A stretch of DNA of 64,000 nt from Streptomyces sp. AJS327 (GCF_013450295.1 NZ_SKBR01000001.1:562001-626000), one strand, 5' to 3'; shown: positions 8,510 through 17,641, counted from the stretch's first letter. The notes: generated by a model not told the origin, from the letters alone. Made by a program: numbers and translations.

Positions 8510-9226
8510 ATGGGTACCTCTTTGCCTTTTGCGGGACCAGCGACCGCGAAGCCGAACTCGGACAATCCAGATTCAGGTAGAGGGCGAGTAGTTGGTGATC
8601 GGAGGCGGCGCCCGGCGTGGATTTGGGGTGGACTGGGCACTGTGATGGTTTCTGCTGTGGCGTTCAGCTGGGTCGTGATGGCCGCCAGCGATCGCGCGGA
8701 GGTTCTGGTGGTGGCCCGCGATGTTCCGGCAGGCAAGGTGATTGGACGGGAGGATCTACGCACCGTGCGAGCGGCTGTCGAACGGGGCGTGATTCCGCTG
8801 GACCGTCGGACCGAGGTAGTTGGGCACAGGGCGCGCTTGCCGCTTCCCGCCGGTGCCTTGGTCGCTCCCGGCATGGTCGGCGGTCGGGCTGCGTATCCAC
8901 CGGTGGGAATGTCCCAGGTCACAATCGGAATGGAGGCCGGAGCTGGCCCCTCTAACCTTGCTCGTGGTGACCGGGTGGCATTACTGCCCGGGCCTGACCA
9001 AGGTGCTCCTTCCGGCCCTCCGGACAGCGGGGAGGGCGAGGTCGAGGCACCCGGCCCTGATCCGGATCCGGTCGCCGGGACCGTGACGGGGGTCAGGGAG
9101 CCAGCATCTACCGGCGATGCGCGAGAGGTCCGGGTTCTCGTGGAGACGCCCGCGGTTCGCCGGGCAGTGTCCTTGGACCGACCGCGCGTGGTGGTGCTTC
9201 CGGCCGTAGGGCGTGAGATGCCGTGA
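8510..9226 (+). CDS. SAF-domain protein, CpaB/RcpC-like
   Basis: This 238-residue protein has a cytoplasmic N-terminus, one membrane span (IWGGLGTVMVSAVAFSWVV, residues ~40-60) and an extracytoplasmic SAF domain. The SAF domain starts VLVVARDVPAGKVIGREDL and ends with GHRARLPLPAGALVAPGMV. CpaB/RcpC proteins form part of the Tad secretin or assembly collar; actinobacteria lack an outer membrane, so here it probably supports the membrane platform. The start is ATG 8510. The stop overlaps the GTG of the TadZ-like gene, consistent with one operon. Confidence 0.8.
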   Translation: MGTSLPFAGPATAKPNSDNPDSGRGRVVGDRRRRPAWIWGGLGTVMVSAVAFSWVVMAASDRAEVLVVARDVPAGKVIGREDLRTVRAAVERGVIPLDRRTEVVGHRARLPLPAGALVAPGMVGGRAAYPPVGMSQVTIGMEAGAGPSNLARGDRVALLPGPDQGAPSGPPDSGEGEVEAPGPDPDPVAGTVTGVREPASTGDAREVRVLVETPAVRRAVSLDRPRVVVLPAVGREMP

Positions 9227-10053
9227 CCCGCCGACTCATCGCAGTGACCTCGGTGTCCGGGGCACCAGGAGCGACCACGACCGCTCTTGCCCTGGCGGCT
9301 TGCTGGGCGCCGTCCGCGAGCGGAGTTCGGCCCACAGTGATCGAGGCGGGCCCTGGAGGTGGTGATGTGGGTCCGCGATTCCGCGTGCCGAGTGCCCCAG
9401 GACTGGTCGACGTCGCGGCCATGGTGGGCCGTGCGCATCCGGGTTCGCTTCTGGGTGCGGTACAGGACCTTTCTGTAGGCGTGCGCGTGGTGATCGCCCC
9501 TGCCGGTAGGGGGCCGTGCACGGAGGCTATTCGGCTTCTCGCCACCGAGGAAGGTGTTGGGGTTTTGCGCGGGACCGACGCGGACTTCGGCACAGTCCTG
9601 ATGGACTTGGGCCGGGCGAGTCCGGAACACGGAGCGCTGCTCTCGGACGCGGACGAAGTCGTGATCGTGAGTCGGGGCGGTGCTGACGCCCTTGCCCGGG
9701 TAGCGGCCCGTGTACCGGAGTGGGGTGCTCAGGCTTCGGGCTGGCGCCTGGTGGTCGTTGGGCCCTGTCCCTATCCGGCGCGAGAAATCAGTGACTCGCT
9801 GGGGATGGCCCGGGTGGAGTTCCTGCCCTGGGATGCTCGTACAGCAGCTGTGCTAGGGGGTTTTCGGTCGCCTCCGATGAATGGACTCTCCGGTGAGAGC
9901 CTGTTCGCCCGCCCTCTGGTCCGCGAAGCACACCGGCTCGCGCGAAGTCTCACCGCGCCGGGCGAGGTGGTGGCCGACGCGAGGCGAGGCAACCCGGTTG
10001 AGCCGTTGACGCATGTGATTCACAACAGCACGAGGCCCGGGGTTGATCGATGA
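9223..10053 (+). CDS. tadZ: TadZ/CpaE-like ParA/MinD-family protein with degenerate P-loop
   Basis: This 276-residue protein has the ParA/MinD fold: N-terminal RLIAVTSVSGAPGATTTALA, a Walker-B-like strand FGTVLMDLGRAS and a downstream DEVVIVSRGG strand. In Tad systems TadZ/CpaE positions the pilus machine at the membrane. The P-loop reads SGAPGATTT instead of KGGVGKTT, so both the signature lysine and the P-loop lysine are missing and ATP binding may be weak or lost. Atypical TadZ proteins are known. The start GTG overlaps the SAF gene stop, and its own stop overlaps the TadA start (ATGA). Confidence 0.8.
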   Translation: MTRRLIAVTSVSGAPGATTTALALAACWAPSASGVRPTVIEAGPGGGDVGPRFRVPSAPGLVDVAAMVGRAHPGSLLGAVQDLSVGVRVVIAPAGRGPCTEAIRLLATEEGVGVLRGTDADFGTVLMDLGRASPEHGALLSDADEVVIVSRGGADALARVAARVPEWGAQASGWRLVVVGPCPYPAREISDSLGMARVEFLPWDARTAAVLGGFRSPPMNGLSGESLFARPLVREAHRLARSLTAPGEVVADARRGNPVEPLTHVIHNSTRPGVDR

Positions 10054-11387
10054 CTCACCCACACACGAACGTGCCGTCGCAGGTCGGAAGCGCGCAGCAC
10101 CACGGTGATGCTCAGCTACCCGATGTGTCCGCGGTGGTCTACCAAGTGCGGGAGCGTGTCGTCGCTCGGCTCGCCGCTTTGGCCGATGAGCGGGAGGCAG
10201 CTGGGCTGCCGCCAGAGTCCGACTCCGAGCGGCGGGGCACGCTCGACCGGCTGGTCGCCGAAGAACTCGCTGCCCTGCGCCGCGCTGCCTTGACGCGATG
10301 TGAGCGGGGGCTGAGTGCAGAGGAAGAGATCCGTGTCGGTGGGGAGGTGATCGATGCCCTGGAGGGGGCGGGGGCCCTGGACCGGCTGCTGGCTGATGAC
10401 GGCGTGGAGAACATTTGCGTGAACGGGTGCGACGTCGTGTGGGTGCGTGATTGGAACGGGCAGTGGCGGAGAGAGGCACCGGTCGCGACCTCCGACGCGG
10501 AATTGATCGAGCGCCTTCGCACTCTGGCGGCCCGCGCGACGGGGGAGGAACGGCGCTTCGACCGCGGAATGCCCCGTCTCAACCTCCACTTGCCGGATGG
10601 GTCGAGGCTTTTTGCGGTAATGGCGGTCACGGAGCGTGTGTCGGTCACGATTCGACGCCACCGCTATCAGCGTCTGGATCTGGGGGACTTGGTTCGCCTC
10701 GGCGTGTGCGATCAGGATATGGCTGGGCTTCTGCGTCGGCTGGTGCGAGCCAGGAAGAACCTCATCGTCGCCGGGGGCACCAACCTCGGCAAAACCACGG
10801 TATTGCGTGCTCTTGCTTCTGCGATCCCTTCACACGAGAGGTTGGTGACGATCGAGGACACGCTTGAGCTCGGTCTCGGCAATACCCATCTCAATTCCGT
10901 TTCCTTGCAAGCGCGGGAACCGAATATCGAGGGCGTCGGCGGGATCGATCAGGCGGAGCTGGTGCGCTGGGGATTGCGTATGTCACCGGACCGGGTGATT
11001 GTTGGGGAGATTCGGGGTGCTGAGGTCATCCCGATGTGTCAGGCGATGTCGCAGGGCAATGACGGTTCGCTTTCCACGATCCACTCCTCCACCTCGCGCG
11101 GAGTTTTCACGAAACTCGCTACTTACGCTGCCCAGGCTCCGGAGCGGTTGTCGCTGGAGACGACGCACCTACTCGTGGCTTCTGCCGTGCACTTCGTGGT
11201 GCACCTGGGCTGGGACACGAGCGGGCGCCGGTGCATCGACTCGGTCCGTGAAGTGATTGACGCGGATGGCCCGCAGATCATCTCCAACGAGGTCTATGCG
11301 CCAGGACCCGATGGACGGGCAGTGCCAGCGTCTGGCCTGCGAGCGCAGACCCGCGCGGAACTCGACGGAGCCGGAGCGGCTCGATGA
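10050..11387 (+). CDS. tadA: TadA/CpaF-type secretion ATPase
   Basis: This 445-residue protein is a hexameric secretion/pilus ATPase of the GspE-VirB11 superfamily. The N-terminal domain contains DDGVENICVNGCDVVWV. The ATPase core has Walker A GGTNLGKTTVLRALAS (residues ~244-260), an Asp-box (LVTIEDTLELG), a Walker-B-like SPDRVIVGEIRGAEV and a His-box (STIHSSTSRG). It powers pilin extrusion with TadB and TadC from the cytoplasmic face of the membrane. Leucine replaces the usual alanine or small residue in the P-loop (GTNLGKT). The gene overlaps both neighbours by four bases. Confidence 0.93.
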   Translation: MTHPHTNVPSQVGSAQHHGDAQLPDVSAVVYQVRERVVARLAALADEREAAGLPPESDSERRGTLDRLVAEELAALRRAALTRCERGLSAEEEIRVGGEVIDALEGAGALDRLLADDGVENICVNGCDVVWVRDWNGQWRREAPVATSDAELIERLRTLAARATGEERRFDRGMPRLNLHLPDGSRLFAVMAVTERVSVTIRRHRYQRLDLGDLVRLGVCDQDMAGLLRRLVRARKNLIVAGGTNLGKTTVLRALASAIPSHERLVTIEDTLELGLGNTHLNSVSLQAREPNIEGVGGIDQAELVRWGLRMSPDRVIVGEIRGAEVIPMCQAMSQGNDGSLSTIHSSTSRGVFTKLATYAAQAPERLSLETTHLLVASAVHFVVHLGWDTSGRRCIDSVREVIDADGPQIISNEVYAPGPDGRAVPASGLRAQTRAELDGAGAAR

Positions 11388-12316
11388 TGGACCTCCTCAT
11401 GAGGGTTATCGGTCAACTCGGTGTTCCCGCAGCTACGCTCCTCGGTTTTCTCTTCGGCGGAGGGGCCGTGATGCTGGTGGCCGGGTTGTGGTCCGGCCCC
11501 CGGGGCCATGACTCGACTCCCGCCGTCATCGGATGGCTGCGGACAACTGCTGTCCGTATTCCGCGTGGTTGGCGCAGCAGACCTCGGCTGGTGTCGGCCA
11601 TGCTTGGGGGAGTGATCACGGGGGCGGTAACGGGCTGGCCTGTCGCCGCCATTCTCACGGCTATCGGGCTACTGACGCTGCCGGAGACACTGGGACCGGA
11701 TCGGGGCGCGAGAAGGCGAACCGAGCGCCTGGAGGCTCTCGCCGGCTGGTCGGAGATGCTGCGCGACACCTTGTCCGCCGCCGCCGGGTTGGAGCAAACC
11801 ATCTTGGCCACGGCCGATATCGCTCCGGCTGCCCTGAAGAACGAACTCACACAGTTGGCAACAGCGGTGCGCGAGGGGTGTGGGTTGGTCGACGCGTTGG
11901 AGGACTTCGCCCAGGCGGTGGATGACCCGATCGCCGACGTGGTGATCACCGCGCTGATGATGGCCGCACACCAGCAGGGGTCCGGATTGGCGGCACTGTT
12001 GGGACACCTCGCGGAGTCCGTCCGGGAACAGGTGGCCGCACGGCAGAAGATCGACGCGAGCCGGGCCAGCATCCGTACGGGGGTACGCGTCACCATCGGC
12101 GTCACCCTCGCCATGGTCACCGGGCTGTTGGTCTTCAACCGTCCCTATCTCGATCCATTCAACACGGTAATCGGGCAGTCCGTGCTCGCCGTCGCGGGAC
12201 TTCTTCTCGCAGCCTCGTTCGCCTGGCTTCACACGTTGTCACAACTCGCCCCTGAACCACGCCTGCTGGACGTGACGGCCGGAGCGCGCGTGCCCTCGGC
12301 CCGGGAGGTCCGATGA
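11384..12316 (+). CDS. tadB: TadB-like inner-membrane platform protein
   Basis: This 310-residue membrane protein has the type II secretion F-domain. N-terminal spans (LGVPAATLLGFLFGGGAVMLVAG, PVAAILTAIGLLTLP) precede a cytoplasmic helical domain (RRTERLEALAGWSEMLRDTL, LVDALEDFAQ). C-terminal spans are VTIGVTLAMVTGLLVF and SVLAVAGLLLAASFAWL. TadB pairs with TadC to form the rotor platform driven by TadA. The start overlaps TadA (ATGA), as does the next gene (ATGA with tadC). Membership is clear from context and layout. Confidence 0.9.
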   Translation: MMDLLMRVIGQLGVPAATLLGFLFGGGAVMLVAGLWSGPRGHDSTPAVIGWLRTTAVRIPRGWRSRPRLVSAMLGGVITGAVTGWPVAAILTAIGLLTLPETLGPDRGARRRTERLEALAGWSEMLRDTLSAAAGLEQTILATADIAPAALKNELTQLATAVREGCGLVDALEDFAQAVDDPIADVVITALMMAAHQQGSGLAALLGHLAESVREQVAARQKIDASRASIRTGVRVTIGVTLAMVTGLLVFNRPYLDPFNTVIGQSVLAVAGLLLAASFAWLHTLSQLAPEPRLLDVTAGARVPSAREVR

Positions 12317-13209
12317 CGTTGATGATTCCCTTGCTGGGCGCGGCGTTCGGCATCGGTCTGACGGTCCTGGTACTCGGCATGCGCCCGCCCCGCGCGAACC
12401 TCAGGACGCTGCTCAGATCGCTGGAGGCACCCGCCATCCCGAACTCCGAGGCATCCCGCGCTGGGCGATCCTGGGCTGTGCGCCTTGGAAGTCCCGGCGT
12501 TCCGATGGCCAAGGCACTGGGCTGGCCCCCTGCGGCGGTCCGCGCCGACTTGGAGGTCTGCGGCACGGACGTGGAAGTGCACCTGGCCGAGAAGACAGCC
12601 TGCGCTGTGGCAGGGCTTATCGCACCGTGGCTCGCCCTAGGCGTTTACGGGGTGGGAGTGGGGAGGTGGCCCGGCAGCTGGATGTCTTTGGCCACATCGG
12701 TGATCTTCGCCGCGGTCTTGTTCTTCGTACCTGATCTCGCGATCCGTCAGCGGGCTCGGGACCGGCAGGCGCAGATGCGGCACACACTCGCCCTTGTGCT
12801 GGACCTGACCGTGATCGCTCTCGCCGGCGGTGCTGGAGTGCATCAGGCGCTTCAGCAGGCCACCGAAGCCCCCCGCGGATGGGCGGCCAGCAAGCTGCGC
12901 CACGCTTGGACTCTGGCCACTACCACCCGCACTTCCCCTTGGCGCCACATGGCCGAGGTCGGGCGAAAGACTCACGTTCCCGAACTCTGCGAAATAGCTT
13001 CGACGCTGGACCTCGCGGGGTCGGAGGGCGCCAAGATCCGCGTCTCGCTTGACGCCAAGGCCCGTGCGATGCGTAAGCGACGCCTCGCCGACCTGGAAGG
13101 GGAGGCGCAGGCCGCAACCGAGCGGATGAGCCTTCCGCTAGTGGGTCTCTTCGCGGCTTTCCTGATCCTGATCGGCTACCCCGCCTTAGCTCACGTCCTC
13201 ACCATGTGA
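12313..13209 (+). CDS. tadC: TadC-like inner-membrane platform protein
   Basis: This 298-residue protein has an N-terminal span (IPLLGAAFGIGLTVLVLG), a central pair of spans (AGLIAPWLALGVYGVGV; SVIFAAVLFFVPDLAI) and a cytoplasmic T2SSF domain (LALVLDLTVIALAGGAGVHQ, LDLAGSEGAKIRVSL). It ends with LVGLFAAFLILIGYPAL. It is the TadB partner in the pilus platform. It overlaps tadB by ATGA and is followed by the Flp-like pilin gene after 13 bases, with AAGGAG before that start. Confidence 0.9.
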   Translation: MTLMIPLLGAAFGIGLTVLVLGMRPPRANLRTLLRSLEAPAIPNSEASRAGRSWAVRLGSPGVPMAKALGWPPAAVRADLEVCGTDVEVHLAEKTACAVAGLIAPWLALGVYGVGVGRWPGSWMSLATSVIFAAVLFFVPDLAIRQRARDRQAQMRHTLALVLDLTVIALAGGAGVHQALQQATEAPRGWAASKLRHAWTLATTTRTSPWRHMAEVGRKTHVPELCEIASTLDLAGSEGAKIRVSLDAKARAMRKRRLADLEGEAQAATERMSLPLVGLFAAFLILIGYPALAHVLTM

Positions 13210-13222
13210 AGGAGCACTACTG

Positions 13223-13411
13223 ATGCACCTCGAACTTCTCGCAGCTCTTCGGGCCCACCTCCAGCTGGTTCGAAGACGAGCCTGCCGGGACGACGGCTAT
13301 ACGACCGAAACAGTGATCATCATTGGTCTCATGGCCGTGCTCGCTATCAGTGTGGGGAGTGTGATCACAGACCACGTCATGGGGCGCGCCATCGGTATCG
13401 ATATGGGCTAG
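13223..13411 (+). CDS. Flp-type pilin-like small membrane protein
   Basis: This 62-residue protein has one C-terminal hydrophobic segment (TVIIIGLMAVLAISVGSVI) after a basic leader. The pre-helix sequence is DDGYTTETV, matching the G-x-x-x-(x)E pattern of Flp/Tad type IVc prepilins, although the glutamate is at +4 from the glycine instead of +5. Its position directly after tadC, with AAGGAG upstream, and its size support a role as the major pilin. No prepilin peptidase gene is in the window, so processing would depend on a host or out-of-window TadV. Confidence 0.75.
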   Translation: MHLELLAALRAHLQLVRRRACRDDGYTTETVIIIGLMAVLAISVGSVITDHVMGRAIGIDMG

Positions 13412-13419
13412 GGGAGCAC

Positions 13420-13836
13420 ATGGAGAACCGGTCGCACTGTCGCCTGGGGCGTGGATCCGACCGCGAGCGCGGGGCGGCAACAACCGAGTTGGTGGTGTGC
13501 ACTCCGCTGTTGCTGCTGGTGTGTCTACTGGTGGTGCAGGGTGCGCTGGCGTGGCACGCTCAGCATCTCGCGCAATACACCGCGCAGGAAGCCCTCGCTG
13601 CCACCCGGGCCCATCGTGGGAGCCCAGCAGAAGGGGAGGCCCGGGCCCGTGAGCGGCTGGGCGCGGTGGCGGGTCGAGTACTGACCAGTCCGCGGGTGAC
13701 AGTGCGACGTGGAACTGCGTTCGCGACAGTGAAGGTCGAGGGTGAAGTACTGCGTGCTGTGCCGGGCCTGACGCTGCGTGCTGGAGGAACGGCGTCGGGA
13801 GCGGTGGAGCGAGTGACCGTGGGAGACTGGCCGTGA
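13420..13836 (+). CDS. TadE-like minor pseudopilin
   Basis: This 138-residue protein has the TadE prepilin signature GAATTELVVCTPLLLLV around residues 20-37, with glutamate at +5 after the cleavable glycine. A single hydrophobic segment and an extracytoplasmic beta-rich tail follow (VTVRRGTAFATVKVEGEV). TadE-type minor pilins cap or prime Tad pili. The start ATG at 13420 follows GGGAG. Its stop overlaps the GTG of the second TadE-like gene. Confidence 0.85.
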   Translation: MENRSHCRLGRGSDRERGAATTELVVCTPLLLLVCLLVVQGALAWHAQHLAQYTAQEALAATRAHRGSPAEGEARARERLGAVAGRVLTSPRVTVRRGTAFATVKVEGEVLRAVPGLTLRAGGTASGAVERVTVGDWP

Positions 13837-14297
13837 ACGACCATTCCCTGCCGCCGTCCATCGCAGAACGTCCACCGGACACTGTGAGGTCGTCCTCCGA
13901 GCGGGGCTCAGCCACCACCGAACTGGTCATCCTCATCCCTTTGCTGATCCTGGTGGCGCTGATCACCGTAGCGCTCGGACGGCTTGTGGATGCGCGACTG
14001 GTCGTCTCGGACGCGGCACACCAAGCCGCGCGCGCCGCGTCGATCGCCCGAAGCGAGGAAGCCGCCCGATCGGCCGCGCGCCAGGCCGTGGCTGCCGCGC
14101 TTCGCGATGCTGGCGCTGCCTGTGCGCGCACACAGATCGTGGTGGACACCGACGGGCTCACCCCAGGTGGCGCCATCCGAACGGGAGTTGAGTGCACCAC
14201 GACTCTCGGGGATCTCACCCGTACCGGTTTTCCCGGCCAGGTCACACTGACCGAGCACGCGCTCTCACCCATCGACGCCTTCCGGAGCAGCCCGTGA
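13833..14297 (+). CDS. Second TadE-like minor pseudopilin
   Basis: This 154-residue protein has the prepilin motif GSATTELVILIPLLILVALI near residue 28 and an extracytoplasmic tail with two cysteines (AACARTQ, VECTTTL) that could form a disulphide. It is a TadE/TadF-type minor pilin. The GTG start overlaps the previous stop (GTGA), and the following TadG-like gene also starts with an overlapping GTGA. The N-terminal ~25 residues are hydrophilic and serine-rich. Confidence 0.85.
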   Translation: MNDHSLPPSIAERPPDTVRSSSERGSATTELVILIPLLILVALITVALGRLVDARLVVSDAAHQAARAASIARSEEAARSAARQAVAAALRDAGAACARTQIVVDTDGLTPGGAIRTGVECTTTLGDLTRTGFPGQVTLTEHALSPIDAFRSSP

Positions 14298-14761
14298 CCC
14301 CTGCCTTCATCGAGCGGCGTACCCGGAGGGTCATCCACCACGCCACCGGTCGTCACCGGGAGGCAGGACAGGTGACCGCCTTTGTCGTCGCCGGGATCGC
14401 AGCCGCATGGCTGGGCGCGGGGATCGTGGTTGACGGCGGCCTAGCTATGGCCACCGCCTCCAGAGCTCACGATGTCGCACAGGAAGCAGCCCGCGCAGGT
14501 GCCCAGAGCCTCGACGTGGACCGTCTGCGAAGGGGCCACGCGGTTCGCCTTCGCGATGCCGAAGCCGCCGCAGCAGCGCGCCACTACCTCGCGCGTTCCG
14601 AATTCCAGGGGGCCGTGCGCGTGAACGCGGGACCTGGCACGGTCACCGTGACCGTCGACCACCGTCAACGTACTCAGGTTCTCCGGCTCATCGGGCTCAC
14701 CGAACTGACCGGCCGCACCCAGGCAACTGCCGGGGCGCGGCCTGCGACCGAGGCCCCCTGA
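14294..14761 (+). CDS. TadG-like (Flp pilus assembly) membrane protein
   Basis: This 155-residue protein starts at GTG 14294, overlapping the previous stop. It has one N-terminal hydrophobic segment (VTAFVVAGIAAAWLGAGIVV) preceded by GQ, as in TadG-like proteins (E/Q-x-G-Q-x-x-x-F). The extracytoplasmic part carries helices (ASRAHDVAQEAARAGAQSL) and a beta tail. TadG-type proteins help anchor or assemble Flp pili. A longer in-frame reading from 14192 would overlap the previous gene by ~100 bases and is not needed. Confidence 0.8.
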   Translation: MTPAFIERRTRRVIHHATGRHREAGQVTAFVVAGIAAAWLGAGIVVDGGLAMATASRAHDVAQEAARAGAQSLDVDRLRRGHAVRLRDAEAAAAARHYLARSEFQGAVRVNAGPGTVTVTVDHRQRTQVLRLIGLTELTGRTQATAGARPATEAP

Positions 14762-14785
14762 CACGCGAGGGAACCAACGACGAAA

Positions 14786-17641
14786 ATGACCTCTCGGATC
14801 GTGCACAGAGCCGGTCACCTCGGTCAGGCACTGGCCTCCGGCGCGATCGTCGCCGGATGGGTTGTCGGCGTCCCAATGATCTTGTGGAACGCGGTCGGGA
14901 TGCCGGTTCCTGACCAGGTCCTCTCGTGGACCGAACTGAGGGAAAGACTGGCCGCACCGGTCACCGACCCAGCGCTTCTCGACATCCTCGCGCTCATTGG
15001 ATGGGGGTGCTGGGCGGTCTTCACCACGCAGGTAATTCGCGAGATCTCCTGGTATGCCCTTCACCTCCCGCACCTCGCCTGGAACCGGGAGGCGCACCAG
15101 GCCCACATGACCGGTCTCAGCCCGATGCGTTGGGTCGCCGCTGCCACCGTCGGCGCAGCCCTCCTCAGCGTGCTCGCCGCGATCCGGCCAGCCACCGCCG
15201 TCCCACCCACGACGGAGGCGCTGAGAACGCCGGTCATCGCGGCAGCTTCGCAACCGACGAGTCCTCCCAAGCACGAGCCCGCGGAGGACCGCCGGCGAGG
15301 GGAACCAGTCATCACGTACACGGCGGTGGAGGGCGACACCCTGTGGGACCTTGCGACCCGACACCTGGGCGAGGGGGTGAAGTGGCCGCGGATCTGGGCC
15401 ATAAACAAGGACCGTCCCCAGCCGGGCGGCCAGCGCCTCACCGACCCCAACGCACTCCGCCCGGGCTGGCAGCTGCTCCTCCCCGCCCTCACGGAACCCA
15501 ACCTCAAGAAGTCGGCCACCGAGCCACCCGCCGCACCCCGCCCCCGCGTGGAAGGCGCACCAACCACGCCCGATCCAGCGGGCCCCGCCCCCACCTCAAA
15601 CCGGCCGAAGCGCGCGGCCCACCCGAGCAGCAAGACAGACACCGTCGGGGACCGGGGCTCGGCAGCGATCAGCCTGGGTGAGGCCGGAGTCATCGGCGTC
15701 ACCACTGCCGCCAGCCTCCTCGCCGCCCGACGGGTCTACCGCATTCGCCGAACACGTCGCCTCACCAGAACGGGCCGACCAGACGGCGACCCAGTACCGC
15801 GGCTCACACCAGTGGTAGACCTGGCCTGCCAAGCAGCCCGAGAAGCAACCCTCGCGTCCCCTTCGTCTGACCCCGACGCCCTGCTGACCCGCCGCCCACC
15901 CCCCGCGACGCCGCACGCCGACTCCCACGTGACGATCGGCACGCGCGACGGCGCCGAGATCACCATTGACGTGATGGCCACGTCGGGCGGCCACTCCTTC
16001 ACCGGCCCTGGAGCCGAGGCGGTAGTCCGCGCCCTCCTCACCGCGATCCTCGCCGCTGCCGCACGCACCTCGGCTCTCACGTGTACCGTCACCGCTGGCC
16101 TCCCCGCGCACCTTGCCCACCACCTCCTGCCGGACACCGAGGGGTGGACGTGCTCAGGACCCGTACTCACCGCGACCAGCGATGACGAACAGCTCCTGGA
16201 GCTTGCCGAAGCACACCTGCTCGCCCACGCGCGCCATCACTCGGAAGCTTCCGCCGAACACCCACGCCCTGACCCGGGGCTCCTGATCGTCATGGCCGAC
16301 CGGGCCCTCACCTCAACCAGCTCGGACCGATTGCGCGACATGGCGGCCTGCGCGAAGCCCGGTGTCCTCGCTGTTCTGACCCTTCATGCCGCACTTCCCG
16401 GGGCAGCCGTCTGGGAGGTGACGGCCGATGGGTACGTCCGCGCCCAGCCACCAGAACACGAAGCACATGTCTTGGAAGGGACTCAGCTGTTCCACCTCAC
16501 CCAGGCAGCAACCGCGGACGTCGCCACCTACCTCGCCCGCGCGCAAGACGACGAACCCCCCGACCCGCCCTCTCTCCCCGACTCGTTGGAGGGAGAACCC
16601 CTTCCAGAGCCGGAGAGCACCGGAACACCAACAGCGACCGGTTCCGAGGCCGATCAGGGAGGCTCGGGTCTGCCGTTAGACGGCCCCCAGCCATCACCAG
16701 CCGTTTCGCCGACCCCAATTGCTCCCATCGCCCAGAACTCGCAAAACGAGGCCCCGGAGTTCGAAACCACGGAAGCTCTGTGCCCACAAGCGGATACGCG
16801 AGACGGCGTGAGGGTACGGATCTGCCTCCTCGGCCCCATGACGGTGCGGGTGCCTGGGCGTGACGAGCCCGTCTGTGGCCACCTGCGCAGCGAGGCTCGC
16901 GAATTCCTGGCCCTTCTGGCCACACACCCGGCCGGACTCGTCTCCGCGGAAGTCGCCCGTCATCTTCGACTGGACGGAAACGCCGACCAGATTGCCCATC
17001 AGCTGAAGAATCTCCGCCGAGCTGTACGACGCGCATTGCGTACAGCAACCGGAAACGGAAAAGCAGAGTTCTTAACGCTCTTCGGGGAGCTCCACAAACT
17101 ATCACCCACGCTCGTGAGAACCGATATCGCTGAATTTAATGACGCGGTCAAGAACTCGACAAAAGCAGTAGATGAACTCCATGCCGAAGCGCTATCGAAA
17201 GTGCTTGACGCCTATCATGGGCCAGTGTTGAATGGCGTGGATTGGTTGTGGGTGGAGCCCATTCGTGAAAATTGCATCCGCGATGCGGTTGGTGCGGTGG
17301 TTAAGCTGGCTCAACAGGCCAAAATTGAGCGATCGATCACACAAGACGCCGTGGCTCACCTCGAACGCCTAATTTCTTGGCATCCGGACATCGAACTCCT
17401 TTATCAGCACGTCATCAACCTTCACATGCACAGCGGCCGCTCCGACGCAGCCCGTCGCACCTACGTCCGCCTGCGAGCGCATCTATCTGACCTCGGACTA
17501 GAGCCGGACCCGTCCACCCGCGCCCTGCTGGGCGACTCCGTGATCGCGCGGGCCGACCGATCCCGGAAGGCGCGACCCGCACACCGCATCGCGGAACGCG
17601 TACGCACCGCTGGCTCGTCAGGAGCCATCGAGATCCCCTGA
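14786..17641 (+). CDS. Membrane protein with LysM and BTAD transcription-activator domains
   Basis: This 951-residue protein has three N-terminal membrane spans (near residues 10-35, 65-85, 110-135). A LysM domain follows (residues ~174-232, EGDTLWDLATRHLGEG to LRPGWQLLLP). A Pro-rich linker and another span (GVIGVTTAASLLAARRVY) lead to a ~400-residue region with low-complexity stretches. The C-terminus combines an OmpR/SARP-like winged helix (VRICLLGPMTVRVPGRDE, from ~675) with a BTAD-type TPR domain (to ~915). LysM binds peptidoglycan; BTAD occurs in SARP regulators. It may couple wall sensing to gene control, or the BTAD part may serve as a scaffold. Base composition falls near 17.1-17.4 kb, where rare AT-rich codons cluster. 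Confidence 0.85.
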   Translation: MTSRIVHRAGHLGQALASGAIVAGWVVGVPMILWNAVGMPVPDQVLSWTELRERLAAPVTDPALLDILALIGWGCWAVFTTQVIREISWYALHLPHLAWNREAHQAHMTGLSPMRWVAAATVGAALLSVLAAIRPATAVPPTTEALRTPVIAAASQPTSPPKHEPAEDRRRGEPVITYTAVEGDTLWDLATRHLGEGVKWPRIWAINKDRPQPGGQRLTDPNALRPGWQLLLPALTEPNLKKSATEPPAAPRPRVEGAPTTPDPAGPAPTSNRPKRAAHPSSKTDTVGDRGSAAISLGEAGVIGVTTAASLLAARRVYRIRRTRRLTRTGRPDGDPVPRLTPVVDLACQAAREATLASPSSDPDALLTRRPPPATPHADSHVTIGTRDGAEITIDVMATSGGHSFTGPGAEAVVRALLTAILAAAARTSALTCTVTAGLPAHLAHHLLPDTEGWTCSGPVLTATSDDEQLLELAEAHLLAHARHHSEASAEHPRPDPGLLIVMADRALTSTSSDRLRDMAACAKPGVLAVLTLHAALPGAAVWEVTADGYVRAQPPEHEAHVLEGTQLFHLTQAATADVATYLARAQDDEPPDPPSLPDSLEGEPLPEPESTGTPTATGSEADQGGSGLPLDGPQPSPAVSPTPIAPIAQNSQNEAPEFETTEALCPQADTRDGVRVRICLLGPMTVRVPGRDEPVCGHLRSEAREFLALLATHPAGLVSAEVARHLRLDGNADQIAHQLKNLRRAVRRALRTATGNGKAEFLTLFGELHKLSPTLVRTDIAEFNDAVKNSTKAVDELHAEALSKVLDAYHGPVLNGVDWLWVEPIRENCIRDAVGAVVKLAQQAKIERSITQDAVAHLERLISWHPDIELLYQHVINLHMHSGRSDAARRTYVRLRAHLSDLGLEPDPSTRALLGDSVIARADRSRKARPAHRIAERVRTAGSSGAIEIP

